Shown here piece by piece: positions 38,287 through 46,279 of a DNA stretch of 64,000 bases. Position numbers and translations under genes: made by a program. Numbering within the stretch: position 1 is the first letter of the stretch; the number at the start of each line of letters is the position of its first letter. The notes beneath the pieces were generated by a model. The model saw only the letters and a list, made by a program, of their open reading frames with translations. It had not been told where the DNA came from and did not search any database. Source of the DNA: Arthrobacter sp. Bz4 (lineage in GTDB: Bacteria > Actinomycetota > Actinomycetes > Actinomycetales > Micrococcaceae); contig NZ_QDAE01000009.1 in NCBI RefSeq assembly GCF_003075455.1, positions 54,442 through 118,441 on the forward strand. Reading direction: 5' to 3'.

Positions 38287-40005
38287 GTGAATAATGAGAC
38301 TCCCGCCACAGCCAGTCACCCGTCCGTGCAGCTTCCCACCCGGACAAAGACAGCCATCGACGCCGTCGCTGACGCCTACACCGAGACCCTGCTGCAGCTT
38401 GACCCGGGCTTCGCTACCGAGCTTGGCTTCCCCGGCCACGAAACCGAGTACCGCGATTACTCCCCTGCCGGCCTGGAGGCCTGGGCCGAGGCCACCACGG
38501 AGACGCTCGGCCGGCTGACCGATCTGGAACCGGTCGACGACGTCGACCGGGTCACCCTGGACGCCATGCGGGAGCGCCTCGGGCTGGAACTGGAAATCCA
38601 CGGCACCGGAATGAACCTTGCCGACCTAAACAACCTCGCCTCGCCGGCCCAGGAAATCAGGATGATCTTCGACCTGATGCCCACCGACACCGCCGACCAG
38701 TGGGCCCACATTGCCGGCCGTCTGCACAACATCCCCGATGCCCTCGCCGGGTACATCGTCTCCCTGCGGGCCGGCAAGGATCGCGGCCTCGTCGCAGCCG
38801 AGCGCCAGATCAGGATTGTGATCGACCAGACCACCAAGTACGCCCAGGATGGCGGCTTCTTTGACGACTTCGTCTCGAACGCGTCCATTGACGACGGCGA
38901 GTTGCCGGCGCAGCTACGTCAGGACCTGGTGGCGGGGTCGGCTGCGGCTCGAGCCGCGTACCAGCGGCTGGGCGCTTTCCTGCAGGAGGAACTCCTGCCG
39001 GTCGCCCCAGCCAAGGACGCGGTTGGGCGGGAGCACTATGCCCTGATGTCGCGCCGGTTCCTGGGCGCCGTCGTCGACCTCGAGGAGACGTACCAGTGGG
39101 GAGTCGAAGAGCTGGACCGGGTGATCGCCGAGCAGGAAGCGGTCGCCCACGAAATCAAGCCGGGGGCGTCCATCGAAGAGGCGATGAAGCTCCTCGACGA
39201 GTCCCCCGAGCTGCAGTTGCAGGGTGCCGATGCCCTGCAGTCATGGATGCAGCAGCTCTCGGATAAGGCGGTCGCCGAGCTGGCGGGGGTCCACTTCGAC
39301 ATTCCCGCCATCATGCGCACCATTGAATGCAGGATCGCGCCCACCCATGAGGGAGTCATCTACTACACGGGACCTAGCGACGACTTCTCCCGACCGGGCC
39401 GCATGTGGTGGTCAGTCCCCGAGGGTGAGGACTCCTTCACCACCTGGAAGGAAACCACCACCGTTTACCACGAGGGCGTTCCGGGCCACCACCTGCAGAT
39501 TGCCACGGCGACCATGCAGCGCGGGCTCCTCAACAACTGGCGACGCAATGCCGTGTGGGTCTCCGGGCACGGTGAGGGCTGGGCACTGTACGCCGAGCGG
39601 CTGATGCAGGAGCTGGGATACCTCAACCATCCCGGCGAACGGCTGGGCATGCTCGACGCGCAGCGGATGCGGGCGGCGCGCGTGGTGTTCGACATCGGGG
39701 TCCACCTGGAACTGGAGGTTCCCGAGCGCTGGGGCACCGGCACCTGGACCCCCGACAAGGGGTACGAATTCCTCAAACGCAACATCGCCATCAGCGAGGG
39801 CTCCCTGGACTTCGAGTTCAACCGGTACCTGGGCTGGCCCGGGCAGGCTCCGTCCTACAAGATCGGGCAGCGGCTGTGGGAGCAGATCCGCGACGAGGTC
39901 AAGGAACGCGAAGGCTCAGCGTTTGACCTGCGCAGCTTCCACACCCGTTCCCTGAACCTGGGGTCGGTCGGGCTGGACACGCTCCGCCGGGCTTTGGTCG
40001 GCTAG
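38287..40005 (+). CDS. DUF885 family protein (putative metallopeptidase-like)
   Basis: A 572-residue protein without a signal peptide, so cytoplasmic. It carries the DUF885 hallmark VYHEGVPGHHLQ, with His395, Glu396 and His401/402 arranged like a zinc peptidase site, and WALYAERLMQELGYL further on, which may supply a third ligand. Typical length for the family, whose members are annotated as probable peptidases with little biochemistry. The GTG start at 38287 is 6 bases after a TAGGCT box (38275-38280) and has no ribosome binding site, so it looks leaderless. Confidence 0.88.
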   Translation: MNNETPATASHPSVQLPTRTKTAIDAVADAYTETLLQLDPGFATELGFPGHETEYRDYSPAGLEAWAEATTETLGRLTDLEPVDDVDRVTLDAMRERLGLELEIHGTGMNLADLNNLASPAQEIRMIFDLMPTDTADQWAHIAGRLHNIPDALAGYIVSLRAGKDRGLVAAERQIRIVIDQTTKYAQDGGFFDDFVSNASIDDGELPAQLRQDLVAGSAAARAAYQRLGAFLQEELLPVAPAKDAVGREHYALMSRRFLGAVVDLEETYQWGVEELDRVIAEQEAVAHEIKPGASIEEAMKLLDESPELQLQGADALQSWMQQLSDKAVAELAGVHFDIPAIMRTIECRIAPTHEGVIYYTGPSDDFSRPGRMWWSVPEGEDSFTTWKETTTVYHEGVPGHHLQIATATMQRGLLNNWRRNAVWVSGHGEGWALYAERLMQELGYLNHPGERLGMLDAQRMRAARVVFDIGVHLELEVPERWGTGTWTPDKGYEFLKRNIAISEGSLDFEFNRYLGWPGQAPSYKIGQRLWEQIRDEVKEREGSAFDLRSFHTRSLNLGSVGLDTLRRALVG

Positions 40006-40044
40006 GCGACCCCGGGTCGATCCGGGTTGCCCACCGGAGCGCGG

Positions 40045-40074
40045 TTGGGGGCGCCGCGCGGAAGTGTCTAGGCT
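40045..40074 (+). promoter_or_regulatory. Leaderless promoter of maf
   Basis: -35 TTGGGG (40045-40050), an 18-base spacer and -10 TAGGCT (40069-40074). The ATG at 40080 falls at the expected transcription start, and no ribosome binding site precedes it. Confidence 0.5.
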
Positions 40075-40079
40075 GAACT

Positions 40080-40706
40080 ATGACCTCCCACCTGATTCTC
40101 GCTTCAGCGTCCCCCGCCCGCACCAAAGTCCTGACCGACGCCGGGATCAGCCACTCGGTGCTGGTCTCCGCTGTGGACGAGGACGCCGTCGCCGCGCAGT
40201 ACGGTCCGCTCGATGCGTTCGACACCTCCCTCCTCCTGGCGCGGGCCAAGGCCGAGGCGGTCGCGTCAGCCGACGGTTCCGAGGGTGCGCTGGTGATTGG
40301 TTGCGACTCGATCTTCGAGTTCGACGGCGAAGCACACGGCAAACCGTGGGAACCAGAGATTGCCCGCGCCCGGATCCGGCGCATGAGCGGATCCTTTGGT
40401 GTCCTGCACACCGGGCACTGGCTCGTTGACACGCGTGACGCGTCCGACGGCGGATCGGGTGCCACCGTGGGCGCCGTCGCCTCTGCGTCGGTGCATTTCG
40501 CGCAGCTGACCGACGACGAGATCGACGCCTACGTGGCTACTGGCGAGCCCCTGCAGGTGGCCGGTTCCTTCACCATCGACGGACTGGGTGGAGCGTTCAT
40601 CACCCGGGTCGACGGCGATCCGCACGCGGTCATCGGGCTCAGCGTCTCAACCCTGCGGGGGCTGCTGGCGTCGGCAAACCTGACGGTGATGGACTTCTGG
40701 GTTTAA
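40080..40706 (+). CDS. maf: Maf-type nucleoside triphosphate pyrophosphatase
   Basis: A 208-residue house-cleaning nucleotide pyrophosphatase that hydrolyses non-canonical or excess NTPs to NMP and PPi. Maf motifs: LILASASPARTKVLTDAGI, the metal-binding VIGCDSIFEFDGEAHGKPWEP, MSGSFGVLHTGHWL and GEPLQVAGSFTIDGLGGAFITRVDGD. The usual Maf E-x-K positions are somewhat changed. In actinobacteria maf commonly sits between accE and accA, as here. Probably translated from a leaderless message. Confidence 0.93.
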   Translation: MTSHLILASASPARTKVLTDAGISHSVLVSAVDEDAVAAQYGPLDAFDTSLLLARAKAEAVASADGSEGALVIGCDSIFEFDGEAHGKPWEPEIARARIRRMSGSFGVLHTGHWLVDTRDASDGGSGATVGAVASASVHFAQLTDDEIDAYVATGEPLQVAGSFTIDGLGGAFITRVDGDPHAVIGLSVSTLRGLLASANLTVMDFWV

Positions 40707-40724
40707 CCGGGTAACCCCGGGACC

Positions 40725-40745
40725 CTTTGTAGCATCCCTACAAAG
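40725..40745. promoter_or_regulatory. accA operator candidate CTTTGTAG-N5-CTACAAAG
   Basis: A perfect 8-base dyad (40725-40732 and 40738-40745) between maf and accA. The core TGTAG-N5-CTACA is the same as upstream of accD (32695-32709). The arms are AT-rich with no U-tract following, which argues against a terminator. A TAGGCT -10-like box for accA lies at 40804-40809. Confidence 0.55.
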
Positions 40746-40841
40746 AAACCACCCGCCACACGCGCTATCCGCATGGATTATGGGCAAAGACAACAATATG
40801 GCGCTAGGCTCCGAACAGATACGAAGGAGCCAGACCACACC

Positions 40842-42638
40842 ATGAGCGAGTCCTTTTCCGCTGCAGTAAACCCCGTTTCCAAGGTCCTGATCGCCAACCG
40901 CGGCGAGATTGCCGTGCGCATCATCCGCGCGGCCCGCGATGAGGGCCTGATTTCGGTTGCCGTTTACGCCGACCCTGACCGGGATGCACTGCACGTCCGC
41001 CTTGCCGATGAAGCGTATGGCCTGGGTGGCAGCACCGCGGCCGAGTCCTACCTGGTGATGGACCGGATCCTCGAAGCAGCCCAACGCAGCGGCGCTGACG
41101 CCATCCACCCCGGCTATGGCTTCCTTTCCGAGAACGCCGACTTCGCCCGGCAGGTGATCGACGCTGGCATCACCTGGATTGGGCCCTCCCCCGACGCCAT
41201 CTCCCAGCTCGGCGACAAGGTCAAAGCCCGCCACATCGCCGAGAAGGTCGGCGCACCCTTGGTGCCGGGCACCAAGGACCCGGTTGAATCCGTTCGTGAA
41301 GTCCAGGATTTCGCCAGCGAGTTTGGGCTCCCCCTGGCGATCAAGGCGGCATTCGGCGGCGGTGGCCGCGGCATCAAGGTGGTCCGCGACGCTGCTGACA
41401 TTCCCGAAGCCTACGATTCAGCAGTCCGCGAAGCCACCGCAGCCTTCGGCCGCGGCGAGTGCTTCGTCGAACGGTTCCTCGACGCACCCCGCCATGTCGA
41501 AACCCAGTGCCTCGCCGACGCCCACGGGAACGTCGTCGTCGTCTCCACCCGCGATTGCTCGCTGCAGCGCCGCAACCAGAAGCTGGTCGAAGAAGCGCCC
41601 GCACCGTTCCTGAGCGCGGACCAGAACCGCCGGCTCTACGAGGCGTCCAAGGCCATCCTTCGGGAAGCCGGCTACCAGGGCGCCGGGACGTGCGAGTTCC
41701 TGGTGGGCCAGGACGGCACCATCTCCTTCCTTGAGGTCAATACCCGGCTCCAGGTGGAGCACCCCGTCTCCGAGGAAGTCACCGGCATCGACCTGGTCCG
41801 GGAGCAGTTCCGGCTCGCCCGCGGCGAAGCCCTCGGCTACGGCGACCCCGAGGTCCGTGGCCACTCCTTCGAGTTCCGCATCAACGGCGAGGACGCGGGC
41901 CGGAACTTCATGCCCGCCCCCGGCACAGTCCAGACCCTCACCCTCCCCACCGGGCCCGGCATCCGGGTGGATTCAGGCATCGAGGCCGGTGAGGTGATCG
42001 GCGGCAACTTTGACTCCATGCTGGCGAAGCTCATTGTCACCGGGGCCACCCGCACCCAGGCCCTGCAGCGTGCACGGCGCGCCCTCTCGGAGATGCAGGT
42101 CACCGGCATGCCGACGGTGCTCCCGTTCCACGCCGCCGTCGTTGCCGACCCAGCCTTCGCACCCTCCGAGGGGCCGTTCACGGTTCACACCCGCTGGATC
42201 GAAACCGAATTCGACAACACCATTGCTCCGTGGTCCGCCGGGGAATCAGCCGATCCAGCGTCCGACGACGACGCCCCCCGCCAGCGGATCACCGTCGAGG
42301 TGGCTGGCAAACGCCTCGAGGTCGTCCTGCCCGCAGGGCTGGGCGGTACCGGCCGGCAGTCCCCTGCCGGGAAGCCCAAGAAGGCGCTGCGTGCCCGCGG
42401 TGGTTCGGCGTCGGCGGCCGACGGCGATGACCTCACCTCCCCCATGCAGGGCACCATCGTGAAGGTGGCTGTGTCCGACGGCGACCTCGTCGCGGAGGGT
42501 GACCTGATCGTGGTGCTTGAGGCCATGAAGATGGAGCAACCTTTGACCGCCCACAGGTCCGGCACCCTCTCCGGATTGAGTGCTTCGCCAGGCGACACGG
42601 TGGCCGCCGGAGCGGTCATCGCCGCGATCTCCGACTAG
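40842..42638 (+). CDS. accA: Acyl-CoA carboxylase alpha subunit (biotin carboxylase + BCCP)
   Basis: A 598-residue protein. Residues about 14-460 are biotin carboxylase ([25 protein letters not shown]-grasp [34 protein letters not shown]). A variable linker with an Ala/Arg-rich patch follows, then a C-terminal biotin carrier domain with the biotinylation site EAMKMEQPL, Lys563. It carboxylates its own biotin with ATP and bicarbonate and serves AccD. The ATG at 40842 has AAGGAG 12 bases upstream, a slightly long spacing; an in-frame extension upstream has no similarity. It is in the birA-accD-accE-maf-accA order common in actinobacteria. Confidence 0.95.
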   Translation: MSESFSAAVNPVSKVLIANRGEIAVRIIRAARDEGLISVAVYADPDRDALHVRLADEAYGLGGSTAAESYLVMDRILEAAQRSGADAIHPGYGFLSENADFARQVIDAGITWIGPSPDAISQLGDKVKARHIAEKVGAPLVPGTKDPVESVREVQDFASEFGLPLAIKAAFGGGGRGIKVVRDAADIPEAYDSAVREATAAFGRGECFVERFLDAPRHVETQCLADAHGNVVVVSTRDCSLQRRNQKLVEEAPAPFLSADQNRRLYEASKAILREAGYQGAGTCEFLVGQDGTISFLEVNTRLQVEHPVSEEVTGIDLVREQFRLARGEALGYGDPEVRGHSFEFRINGEDAGRNFMPAPGTVQTLTLPTGPGIRVDSGIEAGEVIGGNFDSMLAKLIVTGATRTQALQRARRALSEMQVTGMPTVLPFHAAVVADPAFAPSEGPFTVHTRWIETEFDNTIAPWSAGESADPASDDDAPRQRITVEVAGKRLEVVLPAGLGGTGRQSPAGKPKKALRARGGSASAADGDDLTSPMQGTIVKVAVSDGDLVAEGDLIVVLEAMKMEQPLTAHRSGTLSGLSASPGDTVAAGAVIAAISD

Positions 42639-42659
42639 CCGCCGCACGCTCGTGCTGGG

Positions 42660-43247
42660 CTACCCGTCGTCTTCGGGCTGTCCCTGTTCTCGTTCAGCCT
42701 CTTTCTCCAGCTTCTCCTGCTCACGCTGCTGTTTTTCAAGCTCCCGCTCAGCCTCCCGCTGCGCCTTGTCATCCTCACTACCGGCGTCGTCCCCGTTCTC
42801 CTCCTCATCGTCGCCACCCGATGGAGGACTCACCGGCGGGACGGGCGTTTCAGCCGGGGTTTCGGGTAAAGGCGACGGCGTGTTTGTGGTGGGCTCCGGA
42901 ACGGGCGCTGCAGGCGCTGTGGGTGCTGCGGGCGCTGCGGGATCCGCTGGCCCAACCTCGGCCGTGATCGCAAGGAGCAACTCATCGATAGTTGACGTGA
43001 TCTGCGCCGCGCGGTCGGAGCTGACGGTGCCCTGCCCCTGCGCCACGGTGACCGCCTGACTGAGATCGAGGGCCAACTGGGTGGCGCCGGCCTGGTCGCC
43101 GGCGGCAGCGGCCGTCGCAATGTCACGCACTGAGGCCTGGAAGGCGGCGGCCGTCTCCGACTCCAGTTCGGGAGCGCCGCACCCCGCCAGGAGCAGGGCG
43201 ACGCCGAGGGACGCGCCTGCTGCCCATTGATATCCTCGCCGGCTCAT
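42660..43247 (-). CDS. Lipoprotein with charged coiled-coil tail
   Basis: A 195-residue protein. The signal MSRRGYQWAAGASLGVALLLAGCG ends in a lipobox (LAGC), then comes a helical region about 30-95, a Pro/Ala/Thr-rich linker about 96-140 and a Glu/Lys/Gln-rich C-terminus (EREQEKLEKEAEREQG type) that should form a charged helix. Unknown family. Its ATG overlaps the stop of the Ser/Thr kinase gene by 4 bases, so kinase and lipoprotein are made together. The lipoprotein may be an extracellular sensor or partner of the kinase. It ends 21 bases from the accA stop, convergent. Confidence 0.85.
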   Translation of the reverse strand: MSRRGYQWAAGASLGVALLLAGCGAPELESETAAAFQASVRDIATAAAAGDQAGATQLALDLSQAVTVAQGQGTVSSDRAAQITSTIDELLLAITAEVGPADPAAPAAPTAPAAPVPEPTTNTPSPLPETPAETPVPPVSPPSGGDDEEENGDDAGSEDDKAQREAERELEKQQREQEKLEKEAEREQGQPEDDG

Positions 43248-44560
43248 GGTTGCACCCTTTCGTAGAGTTCCTGGAGCAATTCACCAGTGGTGCCCGGCAC
43301 CGCCGGTAGCTCTTCGACGGTCTCCTGCCCAGCCAGATTCAGACCCACCACCGCTGCCACGCCGAGGGCAAGCACAGCGATAGCAGCAAACACGCCGATC
43401 AGCCATGGGCGCCGTCGGCCCGGTCGACGGCTGGCACCAGCGGGTCGCGCCGCCGTCGGGGCAGCATTCGGGGTCGCTGGCCGGGGCCGGGTCTGGGACC
43501 GGGTCGCAGGCGGGTTCGCAGGCCGGGTCGCGGGCCGGGACGCTGCCTGGTCGGCACCCGGGGACGCACTAGCCTGCTGCTGCACCTCGGTCGCGGCCGG
43601 AGCGGCAGCCATGATCGTGGTCCGCTCGGGCTGGTGTCCTGGCTCGTCGGGCACGGTGGGCTGGAACCGGGTCGCGGCGGGCCCCCCAGTGGTGAGCACC
43701 TCGGTGTGGGGCCCCCCAGTGGTAAACACCTCGGTGTGCGGTTCGGGGGTCTGCCACTGGGCGAATTCGGCGGCGACGGCGCCGGCAGTGGGCCGGTCGT
43801 CGGGGTGAGCGGCGGTCATCCGGGACAGCAGCGACTGCCAGTTCGGTCCGAGGGCGGCGGGGATCTCCGGCGGTCGGTGCAGTCGAGCCACCGCTGTTTC
43901 GAGACTGGTCCCCGGAAAGGCGCGCGCACCGGTCAGTGATTCCAGCAGGACCAGCCCGAGGGAGTAGATGTCGGTGGGAGTGCCGATGGCTCCGCCGCGG
44001 GCTTGTTCGGGGCTAAGGTAGGCGGCCGTGCCGATGGTCTGTCCGGTGGCCGTCTGCCGCGCGGCATCGTAGAAGCGCGCGATGCCAAAGTCGGTGAGCA
44101 GGTAGCCGAAGACCCCGCTATCGGGATCCGTGGTCCGCGTCAGGATGTTGGAAGGCTTGATGTCGCGATGCAGGATGCCCTGCTGGTGGATGTATGCCAA
44201 GGTCCTCGCCACGTCCCACCCTGCCAGCCGCACCGCATCGGAGGGTAGCGGACCGTCCGCGAGCAACGCGCCCAGATCGGGGCCCTCGATCAGTTCCATC
44301 ACCAGGTAGGTGGGCCCCGACGAGGTACTGGACGAATCCATATCGAGCACCCGGACCAGTCCCGGGTGGTGGAGCCCCGCCAGGAGCCGGGCCTCGTCCG
44401 ATTCGCGGGACACGCCGTCGGCTGCAGCGGACCGGAACAGCTTCACCGCCACGTCCCTGCCGAGCCGCGTGTCACGGGCCCGGTACACCTCGGCCATCCC
44501 GCCGGTGCCGACCACTCTACCGAGGAGGTAGCGTCCGTCAGCCAGTGATTGGGTACTCAT
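43244..44560 (-). CDS. Membrane-anchored Ser/Thr protein kinase (PknB-like)
   Basis: A 438-residue Hanks-type kinase. Kinase domain about 8-265: LGRVVGTGGMAEVYRARDTRLGRDVAVKLF (P-loop and Lys), HRDIKPSNIL, LLTDFGIARF and GTAAYLSPEQARG. A Pro/Thr/Ala-rich juxtamembrane linker with a duplicated 10-residue unit follows, then one membrane helix near 392-412 (WLIGVFAAIAVLALGVAAVVGLNL interrupted by few polar residues) and a short extracellular tail without PASTA domains. The downstream overlapping lipoprotein gene may supply the outside module. A PP2C phosphatase at 27888-28643 is a plausible opposite activity. Confidence 0.94.
   Translation of the reverse strand: MSTQSLADGRYLLGRVVGTGGMAEVYRARDTRLGRDVAVKLFRSAAADGVSRESDEARLLAGLHHPGLVRVLDMDSSSTSSGPTYLVMELIEGPDLGALLADGPLPSDAVRLAGWDVARTLAYIHQQGILHRDIKPSNILTRTTDPDSGVFGYLLTDFGIARFYDAARQTATGQTIGTAAYLSPEQARGGAIGTPTDIYSLGLVLLESLTGARAFPGTSLETAVARLHRPPEIPAALGPNWQSLLSRMTAAHPDDRPTAGAVAAEFAQWQTPEPHTEVFTTGGPHTEVLTTGGPAATRFQPTVPDEPGHQPERTTIMAAAPAATEVQQQASASPGADQAASRPATRPANPPATRSQTRPRPATPNAAPTAARPAGASRRPGRRRPWLIGVFAAIAVLALGVAAVVGLNLAGQETVEELPAVPGTTGELLQELYERVQP
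43681..43740. repeat. Tandem 30-base repeat in the kinase linker
   Basis: Two copies with period 30, each beginning GCCCCCCAGTGGT, differ at few bases. On the minus strand they code for a repeated TEV-x-TTGGPH decapeptide in the juxtamembrane linker. Thr-rich repeats may be phosphorylation sites. Confidence 0.8.
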
Positions 44561-44634
44561 ACTTCCTCCGCTGGATTGATTTCCCGTCCGATTCTACGTG
44601 GGAGCCTGCACCCACCCGTCAGGAGCCGCCGACG

Positions 44635-44670
44635 ACGACGGCGCGGCACCCGTGGGTACCGCGCCGTCGT
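44635..44670 (-). terminator. GC-rich hairpin after the MHS transporter gene
   Basis: ACGACGGCGCGG (44635-44646) pairs perfectly with CCGCGCCGTCGT (44659-44670); the loop also folds (ACCC/GGGT). It lies 17 bases past the transporter stop and 74 bases before the kinase start. No U-tract follows, as is common in this lineage. Confidence 0.65.
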
Positions 44671-44687
44671 GAAGGGTTGGGAAAGGG

Positions 44688-46100
44688 TCAGGCGACGTTG
44701 TTGTCGTAATCGTGGTCGCGGGTTTCCCGGCTGAGCCACAACGCAATGAACGTCGCTACTGCTGCCGCGCTCAGATACAGACCGACCAGCAGTGTGCTGC
44801 CGTCGGCGAGCTGCCAGAGGGCGATAGCAACGAACGACGCCGGAGCAGCACCGATGACACTCGACATGTTGTACGCAACGGCGGAACCGGTGTACCTGAC
44901 GTTCGCCGGGAACAGTTCCGGCAGGATGGCCGCCATGGGTCCGAAGGTGAGGCCCATCAGGATGAAACCGATGATGAGCAGCGCCATCGCACCGGTCGTG
45001 CCGGCACCGAACAAGGGAACCCAGGTGAAACCAAACAACGCGATCCCGATGGTGGTGGCCATCAACATCTTCCGGCGGCCGAACTTCTCGGCAAGCGGGC
45101 CGGACACCAGGGTGAAGATGCCGAAGAACACCACACCGATTATGAGCATCATCAGGAAGTCTCCCCGCGCAATGCCCAGTCCCGGCACGAAGGCCTCAGC
45201 GGCGGCGTCGTCGAACCCGCGACCCGCAGCTTCGGCGGCCGCCCGTGCGTCCTCGACCGAGGCCGGGGTGGTGCCGAAGGTCAGCGTGAAGGCGGTCATC
45301 AGGTAGAACAGCACGTAGGTGGCGAACATGATGAACGTGCCGAGCAGCAGGGCCCGCCACTGGTGCTTGAAGACGCTGGCGAGAGGCAGTTTCACGACCT
45401 TGCCCTTGTCCTTGACCTGCTGGAAGGAGTGGCTTTCGATGAGCTTGAGGCGGACATACAGTCCAACGATGACCAGGACCGCGCTGAGCAGGAACGGTAC
45501 CCGCCAGCCCCAGTCGAGGAACTCCTCGTTGGTGAGGGTGGCGTTGAGGTAGACGAACAGGAGGTTCGCGAGGATGAAGCCGATCGGTGCACCCAGTTGC
45601 GGGAATGTGCCGTAGACGGCGCGCTTGTTCTTCGGCGCGTTTTCGGTGGCGAGCAGCGCAGCGCCGCTCCATTCACCACCGAGGGCGAGGCCCTGGAAGA
45701 AACGCAGCAGTACCAGCAGCGCCGGCGCGAGAATGATCCAGCCGTCCACCTGGGCGGTCGGCAGGACACCGATGAGGAACGTGGCAATACCCATGGTGAG
45801 TAGGGAAGCGACCAGCGTCCCCTTCCGCCCGATCCGGTCGCCGTAGTGACCGAAGATGATCGACCCGAGTGGCCGGGCCACGAAGGCGACGCCGAAGACG
45901 GCGAAGGAGCTCAGAATCGCGTTCGCCGGGGTGGCGTCCGGGAAGAAAAGCGCAGGGAAGACCAGCACTGATGCCGTGGCGTAAATGTAGAAGTCATAGA
46001 ACTCGATGGTGGTGCCGATCAGGCTGGCGAAGATGACGCGGCCCTTGGGGTTTTTCGGCTTTGCTACACCGACGTCCACGGCGGACGGGGTTGTTGACAT
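44688..46100 (-). CDS. MFS transporter, metabolite:H+ symporter (MHS) type
   Basis: A 470-residue 12-helix transporter. It reads VIFASLIGTTIEFYDFYIYATASVLVFPALFFP and the loop 2-3 motif GHYGDRIGRKGTLVASLL, both typical of the MHS subfamily (shikimate, proline/betaine and dicarboxylate uptake with protons). An unusually long, acidic loop of about 45 residues precedes helix 8 (SVEDARAAAEAAGRGFDDAAAE region). The substrate is undetermined. Upstream, at 46178-46214, two direct repeats with dyad symmetry look like a regulator site. Confidence 0.88.
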   Translation of the reverse strand: MSTTPSAVDVGVAKPKNPKGRVIFASLIGTTIEFYDFYIYATASVLVFPALFFPDATPANAILSSFAVFGVAFVARPLGSIIFGHYGDRIGRKGTLVASLLTMGIATFLIGVLPTAQVDGWIILAPALLVLLRFFQGLALGGEWSGAALLATENAPKNKRAVYGTFPQLGAPIGFILANLLFVYLNATLTNEEFLDWGWRVPFLLSAVLVIVGLYVRLKLIESHSFQQVKDKGKVVKLPLASVFKHQWRALLLGTFIMFATYVLFYLMTAFTLTFGTTPASVEDARAAAEAAGRGFDDAAAEAFVPGLGIARGDFLMMLIIGVVFFGIFTLVSGPLAEKFGRRKMLMATTIGIALFGFTWVPLFGAGTTGAMALLIIGFILMGLTFGPMAAILPELFPANVRYTGSAVAYNMSSVIGAAPASFVAIALWQLADGSTLLVGLYLSAAAVATFIALWLSRETRDHDYDNNVA

Positions 46101-46177
46101 GTCTGCGGCTTTCTCTCACTAGGGCGCGCGTGGGCGCCTCGAACAGGGTGGGTGAATGCATCTATCAGACCAGCAAG

Positions 46178-46214
46178 GTCCAGCAGGTGGATAAAATTGT
46201 CCAGCATGTGGACA
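46178..46214. promoter_or_regulatory. Direct-repeat operator GTCCA-N5-TGGA(C/T), two copies
   Basis: GTCCAGCAGGTGGATA (46178-46193) and GTCCAGCATGTGGACA (46199-46214) are direct repeats with a 21-base period, that is, on the same DNA face; each has GTCCA/TGGAC dyad symmetry. They lie 78-114 bases upstream of the transporter start. GntR- or IclR-type regulators bind such sites, but none is encoded nearby. Confidence 0.5.
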
Positions 46215-46216
46215 GC

Positions 46217-46236
46217 GTGACCCAAGGTTGGGTCAC
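46217..46236 (-). terminator. Hairpin GTGACCCAA/TTGGGTCAC after lpdA
   Basis: A perfect 9-base inverted repeat with 2 central bases, 43 bases past the lpdA stop. It could be the lpdA terminator or a third regulatory dyad next to the repeats at 46178-46214. Confidence 0.4.
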
Positions 46237-46279
46237 CGCACCCCACCCAGGCGGATCCGGCGCGTACTTCCGAAAAGTC

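Noticed and set aside
40725..40745. Terminator of maf
   Set aside because: The arms are AT-rich, there is no U-tract on either side, and the same core dyad recurs before accD where no gene ends, so an operator is more likely.
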